A stretch of DNA of 64,000 nt from JAWKWH01 sp041397625 (GCA_041397625.1 JAWKWH010000001.1:868001-932000), one strand, 5' to 3'. Positions 16,076 through 25,171 are shown, counted from the first letter of the stretch. Numbers and translations: made by a program. The notes: a model not told the origin generated them from the letters alone.

Positions 16076-17538
16076 GCGACATCCAATCACGGGCCGGCGA
16101 CAGGATCGGCAACTTCCGGGCATTGTTCGAACCGAAGTCGATCGCGGTGGTGGGCGCTTCCGGGAATGGCATCACCGCGGGCAACCGCTACATTCGTATT
16201 CTGCAGTCGCAAGGCTTTCCAGGGCCCATCTTTCCGGTTCACCCCAGAACGGCAACAATCGAGGGATTGCGGGCCTATCCTTCCATCGCCAGCCTGCCGG
16301 AGACGGTCGACTACGCTTATCTGACCATTCCAGCCGAGCGTGTCGAAGGGGTTTTGTCCCAGGCATCCGGCAAATTGCGGTTCGCGCAGATCATGGCGAC
16401 CGCAGAGCCCGACAAGGCCAAGGACTGGGAAAGACGGCTTGTGAAACTTGCACAGGAGGGCGGCTTCAGGATCATCGGTCCCAACTGCATGGGTACCCAC
16501 TCGCCACGCAGCAAATGCACCTTCATCGAAAACGTGCCCACAGTCTGCGGAGATGTCGGTATTGCCTGTCAGAGCGGCGGCCTGGGAGTGGACATACTTC
16601 GCCGCGGTCAGGAACTTGGTTTGCGGTACAGCGGCCTGGTAACGCTCGGTAATTCAGTCGATGTCGAACCGTCGGACCTTCTTGAGTTCTATTTGAATGA
16701 CCCTCAAACGAAGGTGATTGGTCTTTACGTCGAAGACATCAAGGACGGGCGCCGATTTCAGCAACTTGCGCGCGAAAGGCGGGGCGGAAAGCCTGTAGTC
16801 GCGCTTGTCGGCGGCCTCACGAAAGACGGACGCAAAGCGGCCTCATCGCATACCGGTGCGATGGGCGCTTCCGACGTCGCTTGGAAAGCGCTTGCCCGGC
16901 AGACAGGTATCATCCTGACCCAGACCCTGAACGAGTTCCTGTATGCATTGCAGGTCTGCAGCGCGTTCCAGCCGAAGGACGGGTCGTTTCCGCCCCGTGT
17001 GACACTGTTTGGAAATGGCGGCGGCACAAGTGTTCTTGCGACCGATGCCATCAACCGCGCTGGTCTGGAATTGGCCGTACCGAACCTCGAAGCCGCTTCA
17101 GAACTCGGCAAGATCGAAATGCCACCAGGAGCGAGCCTGAGCAACCCTTTCGATCTGCCGGCAAGTGTTCTCAAAACCGACAATGGCAGGATAGCGAAGC
17201 GTATACTTGATATAGACAGGAAGTATACAAATCCATATGCAACAATTATTCATATCAATTTATCAGTAATAATGGAGTATAGACATATTCCAGGATTTAT
17301 TGAGAATCTTATTGAATCTATCCTGTCGGGCGCGCCTGACAATGATAGCGCGCCGCATAAACTGCTGGTAATCCGAAGCGATCGTAGCGAAGAGGCTGAT
17401 CGCTGGCGTCGCATCATAAAGGATGCCGCGATTGTGCACAGGGTTCCCGTCTTCGACGAAATACCCCAGGCCATTCAATCGCTTGCCCTTTATCGCCTTT
17501 ATGAGACCTTTCGCTCGAATATTGCCGACCCGTCTTGA
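16072..17538 (+). CDS. ADP-forming acyl-CoA ligase, CoA-binding (alpha) subunit
   Basis: 488 residues, the alpha part of acetate-CoA ligase (ADP-forming). It has a CoA-binding Rossmann domain (FEPKSIAVVGASGNG), a succinyl-CoA-synthetase-like domain (GPNCMGTHSP, CQSGGLGVD) and the swivelling phospho-histidine segment SSHTGAMGASD. It overlaps the beta gene by ATGA. The last third is noticeably A/T-rich (about 17200-17300) compared with genes to the right, in line with an acquired island. It probably activates the acid imported by one of the island's transporters; this is inference. Confidence 0.92.
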   Translation: MSDIQSRAGDRIGNFRALFEPKSIAVVGASGNGITAGNRYIRILQSQGFPGPIFPVHPRTATIEGLRAYPSIASLPETVDYAYLTIPAERVEGVLSQASGKLRFAQIMATAEPDKAKDWERRLVKLAQEGGFRIIGPNCMGTHSPRSKCTFIENVPTVCGDVGIACQSGGLGVDILRRGQELGLRYSGLVTLGNSVDVEPSDLLEFYLNDPQTKVIGLYVEDIKDGRRFQQLARERRGGKPVVALVGGLTKDGRKAASSHTGAMGASDVAWKALARQTGIILTQTLNEFLYALQVCSAFQPKDGSFPPRVTLFGNGGGTSVLATDAINRAGLELAVPNLEAASELGKIEMPPGASLSNPFDLPASVLKTDNGRIAKRILDIDRKYTNPYATIIHINLSVIMEYRHIPGFIENLIESILSGAPDNDSAPHKLLVIRSDRSEEADRWRRIIKDAAIVHRVPVFDEIPQAIQSLALYRLYETFRSNIADPS

Positions 17539-17734
17539 GCGGCAACGAGGCAAGCGGGAAGAGATATCCGGGTTGATCCTTCCGGACCGGTGTGCGTCCA
17601 GAAATGAACGCGCGCGGCATGGCAGGTTGCGTATTATTTTGATTTGCTTATAAATCAGAAAGTTTCTTTAATTTGTAGAAATAGTGTGGACTGCTCTACG
17701 TTCTGCGGGAGATTTGAACGCAAGGGACCAGGCG

Positions 17735-19045
17735 ATGAGCACGACAGGCGACCAGAATTCATTCCTCACAGCGAACAGGGAGCGGCCGGTGCTGCTCGCC
17801 GGCGGCCGGATTGTCGCCTCGAACGGGCAGGCGGAAAGAGCGGATATCGAGATCGGCGCGGACGGCAGGATCAATGCGGTCGGTCGCAATCTGGAAGTGT
17901 CGCCGGAAGCGTTGCGCATCGACGTTTCCTCAAACCTGATTTCGCCCGGTTTCGTCGACATGCATCAGCATCTCGACAAGACCGGCGTACTGCGGTTCAC
18001 GCCGAACCCGTCGGGCACCCTGCAGGGCGCGCGCGAGGCATTTGCGGCATATGCCAGGACCGCGGGGCCGGAGGACATCGCGCTGCGCGCGTCGCGGACG
18101 ATGGCGCGCTGCCTGTCGCGCGGCACCACGGCGATCCGCAGCCACGTCAATGTCGACAAGGATGCCGGCTTCAACGGGATCGAGGCGCTCGCCCGGCTGC
18201 GAGAGACGTGGAGCGATCGCATGACGCTTCAGCTCGTGGCATTCATGATACCGCATCCGGGCCAGGATCTCGACTGGCTCACGGCCAATGTCGATCAGGC
18301 CGTCGCCATTGCGGACGCCGTCGGGGGGACGCCGGCGGTCAGCGAGGATTGCGATCGCTACATGGACATCCTGTTCGCCGCGGCGGCGCGCGCGGGCAAG
18401 CCGGTCGATCTGCACCTGGACGAGCATCTCGATGCGGAAAATCAGCACCTGCATGCGGCGCTGGACCGGGTCGAGCGGTTTGGAATGCAGGGACGGACGG
18501 TGTTCAGCCATATTTCGGTGCTGAGCGCGATGCAGCCCGACGCCGCCCGGCAGGTCATGGACAGAATGATCGAGCTCAGCGTCGGGGCGGTAACGCTGCC
18601 GGCGGCCAACCTCTATCTGCAGGCGCGTGACCGGCCGGTGCTGCCGCCGCGCGGGCTGACCCGTGTGGCCGAATTGCTGCGCAGCGGCGCGCAGATCGCC
18701 ACCGCCTCCGACAACATCCAGGATCCGTTCGTTCCGACCGGATCCGGCGACATGCTCGAAATCGCCCGCTGGACACTGCTGGCCGCAAACCTGATGGCGG
18801 ACGAGCTGAGCGACGTGCACCGGATGATCTCGCACATTCCGGCGGGGCTGATGGGGTTGGGCGACGACTACGGCATCCGCGCGGGGGCCTGGGCAGACCT
18901 TGTCCTGACCGATTGCGAAACCACCGATACGCTGGTTGCCGGCGGCCCCGTGCAATCGCGCGTTCTGGCGCGGGGGCGGCTGGTGTCCGAAACGGCGAGC
19001 GTTCTGACGCAGGTCGAGGTGCCGCCCGCCGCCGAAACCGCATAG
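17735..19045 (+). CDS. Amidohydrolase, cytosine deaminase-like
   Basis: Metal-dependent hydrolase of the CodA/N-isopropylammelide group, 436 residues from ATG 17735 (AAGGGA upstream). Metal-binding features are VDMHQHLDKTG (HxH), SHVNVDK, LHLDEHLDAEN, SHISVLS and the aspartate in TASDNIQDPF. The family deaminates or hydrolyses heterocyclic C-N bonds. It is followed after 22 bases by a LysR regulator on the same strand. It marks a change from the more A/T-rich left island to GC-rich DNA. An inverted repeat TGATTT-N6-AAATCA lies upstream at 17640-17657. Confidence 0.88.
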   Translation: MSTTGDQNSFLTANRERPVLLAGGRIVASNGQAERADIEIGADGRINAVGRNLEVSPEALRIDVSSNLISPGFVDMHQHLDKTGVLRFTPNPSGTLQGAREAFAAYARTAGPEDIALRASRTMARCLSRGTTAIRSHVNVDKDAGFNGIEALARLRETWSDRMTLQLVAFMIPHPGQDLDWLTANVDQAVAIADAVGGTPAVSEDCDRYMDILFAAAARAGKPVDLHLDEHLDAENQHLHAALDRVERFGMQGRTVFSHISVLSAMQPDAARQVMDRMIELSVGAVTLPAANLYLQARDRPVLPPRGLTRVAELLRSGAQIATASDNIQDPFVPTGSGDMLEIARWTLLAANLMADELSDVHRMISHIPAGLMGLGDDYGIRAGAWADLVLTDCETTDTLVAGGPVQSRVLARGRLVSETASVLTQVEVPPAAETA

Positions 19046-19067
19046 CAGGGGAGCGGGCCGCCAAGCC

Positions 19068-20006
19068 ATGAACGTGACGTTTCGCCAGGTCCGAGCTTTT
19101 CTCGCCGTAGCGGAACTGGGACGTTTCAACCTGGCGGCAAGCGCGCTGGGCCTGACGCAGTCGGCGGTAAGCCTGCTGATCAAGGATCTCGAGGCGGAAC
19201 TCGGCGTCCGCCTGTTCGACCGCCATACGCGCAAGGTGCGTCTGACGGATGTGGGAAGCGATTTTCTGCCGCAGGCGCGCAAGGCGATGGAGGATCTGAA
19301 CATCGCCACCCGCAACGTGCGCGAACGCGCGCAGTTGAAGAAGGGCAAGGTGATCATCGCCAGCTCGATCATCTTCTCGGCAACCACCATACCCGATCTG
19401 ATCGCCCGGTTCCTCGATCGCCATCCGGGCATCTCCGTCGAGCTGCGCGACATGCCGGAGGAGGAAATCCGCCCGGCGCTGACCCGCAACGAGGCCGATA
19501 TCGCGCTGGGCACGATCCTGGACGACGACCCCGAAATCCTGTCCTACGCGGTCAGTCAGGACCGGCTGGCGCTGACCTGCCGGTCCGATCACCCGCTTGC
19601 AGCCCGGCAGCGGATCGGTTGGAAGGACCTGAAAGGGCAGAACGTCATCGTGCTTGCGGAAAAAAATCCGCTGCGCCAGATCGTCGAACGGACAATGATC
19701 CAGGTCGCGCCCGACTTCCGCCCGGCATATGACGTGCGGTTTTCGACCACCGCGATCGGAATGGTGGCGGCCGGGTTGGGAGTGACGGTGCTGCCGGAGA
19801 ATTCAAGGGAACTGACGTCGACGACGCGGGTTCGCACGGTGGCGCTCGTCGATCCGGTCATCACGCGCGATATCTGCATCATGCAGCACAAATGGCGCAG
19901 CCTGTCGCCGGCCGCCGGTCGCCTGAAACAGATGATCCTGGCCGGATTCCCGGCCTCGGGGCCGAAGCCGCATGGCCGGTCCGGGAACGCCAAAGGCGAT
20001 GATTGA
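19068..20006 (+). CDS. LysR family transcriptional regulator
   Basis: 312 residues with an N-terminal helix-turn-helix (FRQVRAFLAVAELGRFNLAASALGLTQSAVS) and a LysR substrate-binding domain. It is 22 bases downstream of the amidohydrolase and in the same direction, so probably co-transcribed with it and regulating it, unlike the usual divergent arrangement. The effector is unknown. Confidence 0.92.
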   Translation: MNVTFRQVRAFLAVAELGRFNLAASALGLTQSAVSLLIKDLEAELGVRLFDRHTRKVRLTDVGSDFLPQARKAMEDLNIATRNVRERAQLKKGKVIIASSIIFSATTIPDLIARFLDRHPGISVELRDMPEEEIRPALTRNEADIALGTILDDDPEILSYAVSQDRLALTCRSDHPLAARQRIGWKDLKGQNVIVLAEKNPLRQIVERTMIQVAPDFRPAYDVRFSTTAIGMVAAGLGVTVLPENSRELTSTTRVRTVALVDPVITRDICIMQHKWRSLSPAAGRLKQMILAGFPASGPKPHGRSGNAKGDD

Positions 20007-20297
20007 GAACTGCGCTCAAATTGGCGGCAAACCAGGAAAAGGCTCAAGCGGTGACGTCCGGCCGTAGACTATCCCCGACTTCTGGTCGCGGCGCGCAGAA
20101 GACCTCCCAAAGGTTTTCAGGCACCTGCCGCCATCGACTTGGACGGCGCAGGGAGAGTTCCCGACCTTATCGGCGCCGTCCGATTACGGCATGAATACGC
20201 TTTCCCGCCTGAAAACGGACCGCTGGTGACGCGTCGGCACGCGGTCTAAATCGGCCAAGTGGGAGCGTGAACGGAGCGCGTGCAGACGATCGACGGC

Positions 20298-21554
20298 CTA
20301 GCCGCCGGCATTTACCGGCAGGGTTACGATGATCCCTGAACGGGTCCTCGCCCGCGTCGCAACAGCGGCGGTGCCGCCATGGGCTTCGGCGATCTGGCGT
20401 ACCAGCGCCAGGCCGAGCCCGTAGCCGTCGCTGTTTTGGCGCGCCGGATCGCGGTAGAACGGCTCGAACACCTTGTCGCGGTTCTCCTCCGCGATGCCGG
20501 GGCCGCAGTCGCCGACGGTCAGACGCACAATGTCGCCGGCGGCCTCCACCTCGGCCTCGACCGGCGGCGCGCCGTGGTCGACGGCATTCTTCAGCAGATT
20601 GCGCACCAGCCGGCGCAGCAGATTGGGATCGCCGGTGATGTCGGGCGCCCTGCCGGAAACCGAACAGTGGTCGAAACGGGCGCATTCCTCGGCGATGAGC
20701 GCCACCAGGTCGACGGCTTCGGCGTGGCCGCTCCCGGCACCCGCCTCCAGGCGGCTCATCAGCAGGATCTCGTCGATCAGCATGTCCAGTTCGCCGATGT
20801 CGCGCTTCAGCGCCTTGCGCCGTTCCGGATCCTCCTTTTTCTCAAGCATCTCTATGCCGAGACGGATGCGCGCCAGCGGGGTGCGCAGCTCATGCGAAGC
20901 ATTGGCGAGCAGCAGCCGGTTGGCTTCGACGAGCTGCTCGATCTTCGCCGCCGCCTCGTTGAAACTGTCGGCCAGCGCCGCCACCTCGTCGCGCCCTTCC
21001 ACCTCGACCCGCGTTGACAATTCGCCGCCGCCGATGCGCTCCACGCCCTTCTGCAACCGCTCAAGCCGCCGTGTCAGCCGCCTGACCAGCGGATAGGAAG
21101 CAAGCACGACGCTGACGGCGATGCTACCGAGGAAGAGGACCAGATTGACCAGCGGATGCAGAGCTCCGGGGCGGGTCAACTTGACTACCAGCCAGCGGCG
21201 ATCGGGCAGGCTCAGCACCAGTTCGGGTCCGGCGCGCCGGCTGCCGCCCGCGAATCTGGACGGCGAACGGACGGGGCGGCCGAAGGAGGCGATCAGCCGC
21301 AGGTCTTGGTCGAACAGGCCGACATCGGCCCGTAGCCTGCGCCCAAGCGCGATCACGGCCTCGCGCTGCGCCGCCTCCGGCGCGCTGGCAACGGGCAGCG
21401 TTTGCATCGCCAGTTCGCTGGTGATCTCGAAGACCTCGCGGTTGAAGTGATCGCGGCCAAACAGGTTCCATAACAGGCCCGACAGCACCGCCACCAGGAT
21501 GATGGAGCCGATGATCGTGGCGTAGATCTGCAGGTAGAGCCGGCGCTTCAGCAC
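20298..21554 (-). CDS. Two-component sensor histidine kinase
   Basis: 418 residues. TM1 about 9-32, a periplasmic segment, TM2 about 135-157, a HAMP linker, then HisKA with the phospho-acceptor His near 221 (NASHELRTPL) and an HATPase domain (NLLKNAVDHG, DCGPGIAEE, GYGLGLALV). This is the CpxA/EnvZ-type architecture. It lies downstream of the response regulator and the Spy/CpxP-like gene, suggesting an envelope or metal stress sensor. Confidence 0.94.
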   Translation of the reverse strand: MLKRRLYLQIYATIIGSIILVAVLSGLLWNLFGRDHFNREVFEITSELAMQTLPVASAPEAAQREAVIALGRRLRADVGLFDQDLRLIASFGRPVRSPSRFAGGSRRAGPELVLSLPDRRWLVVKLTRPGALHPLVNLVLFLGSIAVSVVLASYPLVRRLTRRLERLQKGVERIGGGELSTRVEVEGRDEVAALADSFNEAAAKIEQLVEANRLLLANASHELRTPLARIRLGIEMLEKKEDPERRKALKRDIGELDMLIDEILLMSRLEAGAGSGHAEAVDLVALIAEECARFDHCSVSGRAPDITGDPNLLRRLVRNLLKNAVDHGAPPVEAEVEAAGDIVRLTVGDCGPGIAEENRDKVFEPFYRDPARQNSDGYGLGLALVRQIAEAHGGTAAVATRARTRSGIIVTLPVNAGG

Positions 21555-21584
21555 GGCGTCCGCCTGCCGGCGGCAAGCGCCGTT

Positions 21585-22271
21585 TCAGTCCTGCGCGCGG
21601 GCGAACACATATCCGGCACCTCGTACGGTGATCACCCGGCGCGGGTGTTTCGGGTCGTCCTCGATCTCGGCGCGGATGCGCGAGATATGCACGTCGATGG
21701 AGCGGTCGAAGGCTTCCAGATTCTCGCCGGTCAACCGGTCCATCAGCGTTTCGCGGGAGAGCACCCGGCCGGCGGCGCGGGCCATGATCTCCAGAAGCTT
21801 GAACTGGTGGGCGGTCAGCTCGCAGCGCCGCCCGTCGATGGTCGCTTCCATCGCCTGCGGGTCGATTTCCAGCCGGCCGAAGCGCAGCGCGCCGCTGCTC
21901 CTGCCGGAACGGCTGCGCCGCAGGACTGCGTTCAGCCGCGCGAGCAGTTCACGCGGTTCGAATGGTTTGGGCAGATAGTCGTCAGCTCCAAGCTCCAGCC
22001 CGACGATGCGGTCGGTCGGGTCGCCCTTGGCCGTCAGGATGACGATGGGGATCGTGTTGCCGGCGCGAATTGTGCGGCAGACGTCGAGCCCGCCGATATC
22101 CGGCAGCATCAGGTCGAGGATGACGGCGTCGAAATGTTCCGCCTCGTGCAGGGCAAGGCCCCGGCTGCCGGTGCCGGCGACGGTCACGTCAAAACCGGAC
22201 TCGCCGAGATAGTCCCTGACCATCCCGGCGAGCCGTTCGTCGTCTTCGATCAACAGGATTTCGTCCGCCAT
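21585..22271 (-). CDS. OmpR-family response regulator
   Basis: 228 residues: receiver domain with the phosphorylatable Asp in DAVILDLMLP, Lys in YLPKPFEPREL, and a C-terminal winged helix ending RRVITVRGAGYVFA. It is the partner of the downstream kinase. It probably binds the tandem ATGTAAAG boxes at 23035-23053 upstream of the operon. Confidence 0.94.
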   Translation of the reverse strand: MADEILLIEDDERLAGMVRDYLGESGFDVTVAGTGSRGLALHEAEHFDAVILDLMLPDIGGLDVCRTIRAGNTIPIVILTAKGDPTDRIVGLELGADDYLPKPFEPRELLARLNAVLRRSRSGRSSGALRFGRLEIDPQAMEATIDGRRCELTAHQFKLLEIMARAAGRVLSRETLMDRLTGENLEAFDRSIDVHISRIRAEIEDDPKHPRRVITVRGAGYVFARAQD

Positions 22272-22295
22272 AGCCTGCCGTTCGTTACACTTCGC

Positions 22296-22937
22296 TCAGC
22301 CCCGGTGCCAGCCGCCGCGCATGCCGCGGAACTGCTTGATGCGCTCATCCAGCACCTTGCGCTGCTCCGCGGTGAGCACGTCGCCGACATCGGCGAGCGC
22401 ATTGACCAGATTCTTGCTGATGCGATCGGCTTCCGCAAGCCGCTCGGTGCGGACGCGCTCCAGCGCCTGGCGGTCGATCGTCTCGGCCAGCAGCAGTTCA
22501 TGCACTTGCTCACCCGCCGCGCGCATCTGGTCGCGCACGGGTTTCAGGTCCTTGGCGACCGCGGTCAGCAGTGCAGTGATCTTTTCGCTTTGAACGTCGG
22601 TGGCGTCGATTTCGATGGCGACATGCCTGACCATCCGGGTGATCGCCGCCTCGATCTCGGCGTCGCTCATGTCGGCAAAGCGGCCGGGACCGTCCGGACC
22701 GCCGTGGCGCCCCCAGCCATGATGCCGGCCGTGCCAGCCACCGCCTTCGGAGGCGGCGAACTCCTTCATGTGGGCATAGGTCTTGCTTTGCGCTAAGGCC
22801 TGCATGCCGTAGGCGCTGCCCAGCAGCACCGCGCCGGCGGTGGCGAAAGCGATTGCCCGGCGGCGGCCTGACGACTTGCGGTCGGCATCCTTGCGGGCCG
22901 TGTCGTTCCGTCCGCTGTTTTCGTGACGTTCGTCCAT
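22296..22937 (-). CDS. Spy/CpxP-like periplasmic protein
   Basis: 213 residues from ATG 22937, which has AAGGAG just upstream; the longer frame to 23081 is not supported. A polar N-terminus is followed by a hydrophobic segment (about residues 27-48, RRRAIAF to ALAQ), a Gly/His-rich stretch (HGRHHGWGRHGG) that could bind metal, then a helical region with the LTxxQ-type motif LTAEQRKVLDERI near the end. It is the first gene of the operon with the two-component pair. In this family such proteins are periplasmic chaperones or negative sensors of the kinase. Confidence 0.85.
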   Translation of the reverse strand: MDERHENSGRNDTARKDADRKSSGRRRAIAFATAGAVLLGSAYGMQALAQSKTYAHMKEFAASEGGGWHGRHHGWGRHGGPDGPGRFADMSDAEIEAAITRMVRHVAIEIDATDVQSEKITALLTAVAKDLKPVRDQMRAAGEQVHELLLAETIDRQALERVRTERLAEADRISKNLVNALADVGDVLTAEQRKVLDERIKQFRGMRGGWHRG

Positions 22938-23034
22938 GACAATTCTCCTTGCTCGGGTGGGACGCGTTGGCGGCGATCCTGTCGTTCCGCCTTGTCCGAA
23001 CCTATGCACCGGCTGTTGCTGGTGCTTCTCTGCA

Positions 23035-23053
23035 ATGTAAAGAAATGTAAAGC
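23035..23053. promoter_or_regulatory. Tandem response-regulator boxes ATGTAAAG
   Basis: ATGTAAAG at 23036-23043 and again at 23046-23053, exactly 10 bp apart, one helical turn. This is the layout expected for an OmpR/PhoB-type dimer. The site is about 98 bases before the Spy-like gene and 50 bases before the divergent SDR gene, so it may control both. Confidence 0.65.
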
Positions 23054-23102
23054 TGCACCGCCGCGCCGCGGGCCTCACCAAACCATCCGGACGGAGCCAC
23101 CA

Positions 23103-23879
23103 ATGGAGTTTTCAGCGACCTTCCACGACCTTGCCGGCAGAAGCGTTTTCATCTCCGGCGGCGGTTCGGGCATCGGCGAATTTCTGACCGAGGGCTTTGC
23201 CGCCCAGGGCGCGAAGGTGGCGTTCGTGCAGCGCTCCGACGCGACTGCGATCTGCGACCGGATTGAGCGCGCCCATGGCAACCGGCCGCTCTTCGTCGAA
23301 TGCGACGTCACCGACATCGAGGCACTGCGCGGTGCGATCGCAACCGCGGCCGGAGCGCACGGGCCCGTGACCGTGCTGGTCAACAATGCCGCCTGGGACA
23401 ACCGCCATGCGCTCGACGGATTTTCGGTCGAGGAGTGGGATCACATGCAGGCGGTCAATCTGCGCCACCATTTCTTCGCCGCCCAGGCGGTGGCCGACGG
23501 AATGCGGGCCGCCGGCGGCGGTACGATCGTCAATTATTCGTCGATCTCCTACATGATGGGCAATGCCGGCTATCCGGCCTATGTCGCGGCCAAGGCGGCG
23601 ATCACGGGGCTGACGCGCGGCCTGGCGCGCGAGCTCGGTCCCGACAACATCCGCGTCAACGCGCTGATGCCGGGCTGGGTGCTGACCGCGCGTCAGCGCC
23701 GACTGTGGGTCGACGAGGACGGCGGCAACCTGCAGGCCCATCTTGAGCGCCAGTGCCTGAAGCGCGAGATCGAGCCCTTCGACATGGTCGAGCCGACCCT
23801 GTTCCTGGCGTCGAACGCCTCGCGCGTGATGACCGGCCAGGCGCTGGTGGTCGACGGTGGCGTGGTCGTCACCGGCTGA
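23103..23879 (+). CDS. SDR family oxidoreductase
   Basis: 258 residues from ATG 23103 (GGAG upstream); the frame extends further 5' but would cross the response-regulator boxes. It has the dinucleotide motif SGGGSGIG, DVTD after the third strand, VNNAAWD, the catalytic Ser in YSSIS and YPAYVAAKAA, and the typical tail GQALVVDGGVVVTG. It is similar in outline to sugar or hydroxy-acid dehydrogenases. It converges on a LysR gene, whose 3' end overlaps it by 11 bases. Confidence 0.9.
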   Translation: MEFSATFHDLAGRSVFISGGGSGIGEFLTEGFAAQGAKVAFVQRSDATAICDRIERAHGNRPLFVECDVTDIEALRGAIATAAGAHGPVTVLVNNAAWDNRHALDGFSVEEWDHMQAVNLRHHFFAAQAVADGMRAAGGGTIVNYSSISYMMGNAGYPAYVAAKAAITGLTRGLARELGPDNIRVNALMPGWVLTARQRRLWVDEDGGNLQAHLERQCLKREIEPFDMVEPTLFLASNASRVMTGQALVVDGGVVVTG

Positions 23880-24735
23880 GCGGCGGGTTGGCGTCCACTG
23901 CAGCGCTTTCGGCTATCAGGCTGTCGATCATCGGATCGACCAGCGACCGGTCGCGGTCGCGCCGCACCAGGCCCCATGCCGGCAACTCGAACCTGGGCGC
24001 CCCCGGAACCAGGTGAAGTTTGCCGGCCGCAAGCCCGGCCTCGACCAACCTGTAGGGAAAGTATCCCGTGCCGCCGCTGAGCAGGAGGCTTTGCAGTCCG
24101 AGCCAGCCGATATTGACGGACAATGCAGGGCTCGGCATCTCCGGGAACATGGCGGCGAACTGGGCCTGGAATTCCGGCGCCCAGTCGACATGGATATAGC
24201 TTTCGTCCGTTGCCGACAGGCCGGGCGCACCCGACACCATGACGAGGTGGTCGACAAACAGTCCGATCAGCTCGAGCCCGGGCCGATGTTGCGGCGTGTA
24301 GAGACAGGCAATGTCGACGCGACCCTCGATCAGTCCCTGCATGATCTCCGGCTCGAACCCGATCTCGGCGCGGAAGACGATGTCGGGGTGAGACTGCCTC
24401 AGCCGCGGGAACCAGGCCAGCAGGAGTCCGTCCCAAAGCCCGATGCGCGCAGCGATCGTCAGCCGCGAACGGATGCGCTTCGGCAACCCGATATCCTGTC
24501 GTGCATGTTCATAGGCCCTGACCATCTGGCCGGCCGGCCCGAGAAAGCGGGTTCCCGCCGCCGTCGGCGTGGCGCCGGTCTTGTTGCGGATGAACAGCGT
24601 ACTGCCAAGCTGCTGTTCGAGCGCGCGGATGCGGGCGCTGACCGTGGACTGGGTCACGTGCAACCGCTCTGCCGCGGCAACGAAACTGCCGGTCTCGGCG
24701 ATGGCAAGGAATGTCCTGACATGTTCGATGTTCAT
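23869..24735 (-). CDS. LysR family transcriptional regulator
   Basis: 288 residues with an N-terminal helix-turn-helix (HVRTFLAIAETGSFVAAAERLHVTQSTVS) and a substrate-binding domain. The 3' end overlaps the converging SDR gene by 11 bases. A palindrome ATATCG-N7-CGATAT (24750-24768) sits right upstream and is a probable autoregulatory LysR box. Confidence 0.93.
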   Translation of the reverse strand: MNIEHVRTFLAIAETGSFVAAAERLHVTQSTVSARIRALEQQLGSTLFIRNKTGATPTAAGTRFLGPAGQMVRAYEHARQDIGLPKRIRSRLTIAARIGLWDGLLLAWFPRLRQSHPDIVFRAEIGFEPEIMQGLIEGRVDIACLYTPQHRPGLELIGLFVDHLVMVSGAPGLSATDESYIHVDWAPEFQAQFAAMFPEMPSPALSVNIGWLGLQSLLLSGGTGYFPYRLVEAGLAAGKLHLVPGAPRFELPAWGLVRRDRDRSLVDPMIDSLIAESAAVDANPPLSR

Positions 24736-24749
24736 GATCGATTTATTTT

Positions 24750-24768
24750 ATATCGCATAATTCGATAT
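24750..24768. promoter_or_regulatory. LysR-type palindromic box
   Basis: ATATCG-CATAATT-CGATAT: perfect 6-bp arms, T-N11-A geometry, in an A/T-rich gap between the LysR gene and the divergent small hypothetical gene. Confidence 0.55.
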
Positions 24769-24849
24769 TATCGAGAAATTAAATTCGCTTTACCAATATG
24801 AAACAGCTGGAGATAATTCCCTCAAGCAGGAAATTGCACGGAGGCGGCG

Positions 24850-25161
24850 ATGCGGGCCGACATGTCTGCGGCCGACATTCTGACATTCAGTTTCGCGCCA
24901 GGAGAAACGGTGTCGCTCGTACCTGGTTCGGCCGCGCATCTGGAGGAATGCGTCGCCGACCTGGTGCCCCTCGTGCTGCGGCAGAGCGGCCGTTACGACG
25001 ACGCGAGGCTGATCAGCGCACTGATCGCCATCGCTGTCGAGATGGCGGCAGAGACCCACGACAACCAGCGTGTCGCGATGCTGCTGCACAACTGTGCCCG
25101 CATCCTGGAGCTGGAGGCCGGCACAGCGTCGGCCTTCCGGCATCCTCCGGTACCAATGTGA
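24850..25161 (+). CDS. Small conserved-looking hypothetical protein
   Basis: 103 residues, not recognised. It starts MRADMSAADILTF with GGAGG upstream. The sequence is mostly helical with a block LISALIAIAVEMAAETHDNQRVAMLLHNCARILELEAG. It has no signal peptide and no catalytic motif. It ends 10 bases before the 5-FCL gene, so it is probably co-transcribed with it. Codon use resembles its neighbours, which supports a real gene. Confidence 0.6.
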   Translation: MRADMSAADILTFSFAPGETVSLVPGSAAHLEECVADLVPLVLRQSGRYDDARLISALIAIAVEMAAETHDNQRVAMLLHNCARILELEAGTASAFRHPPVPM

Positions 25162-25171
25162 GCTCGCCGAC

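Noticed and set aside
17930..19513. A 527-residue minus-strand frame opposite the amidohydrolase and LysR genes
   Set aside because: Antisense to two recognised genes, Arg-rich, no domain.
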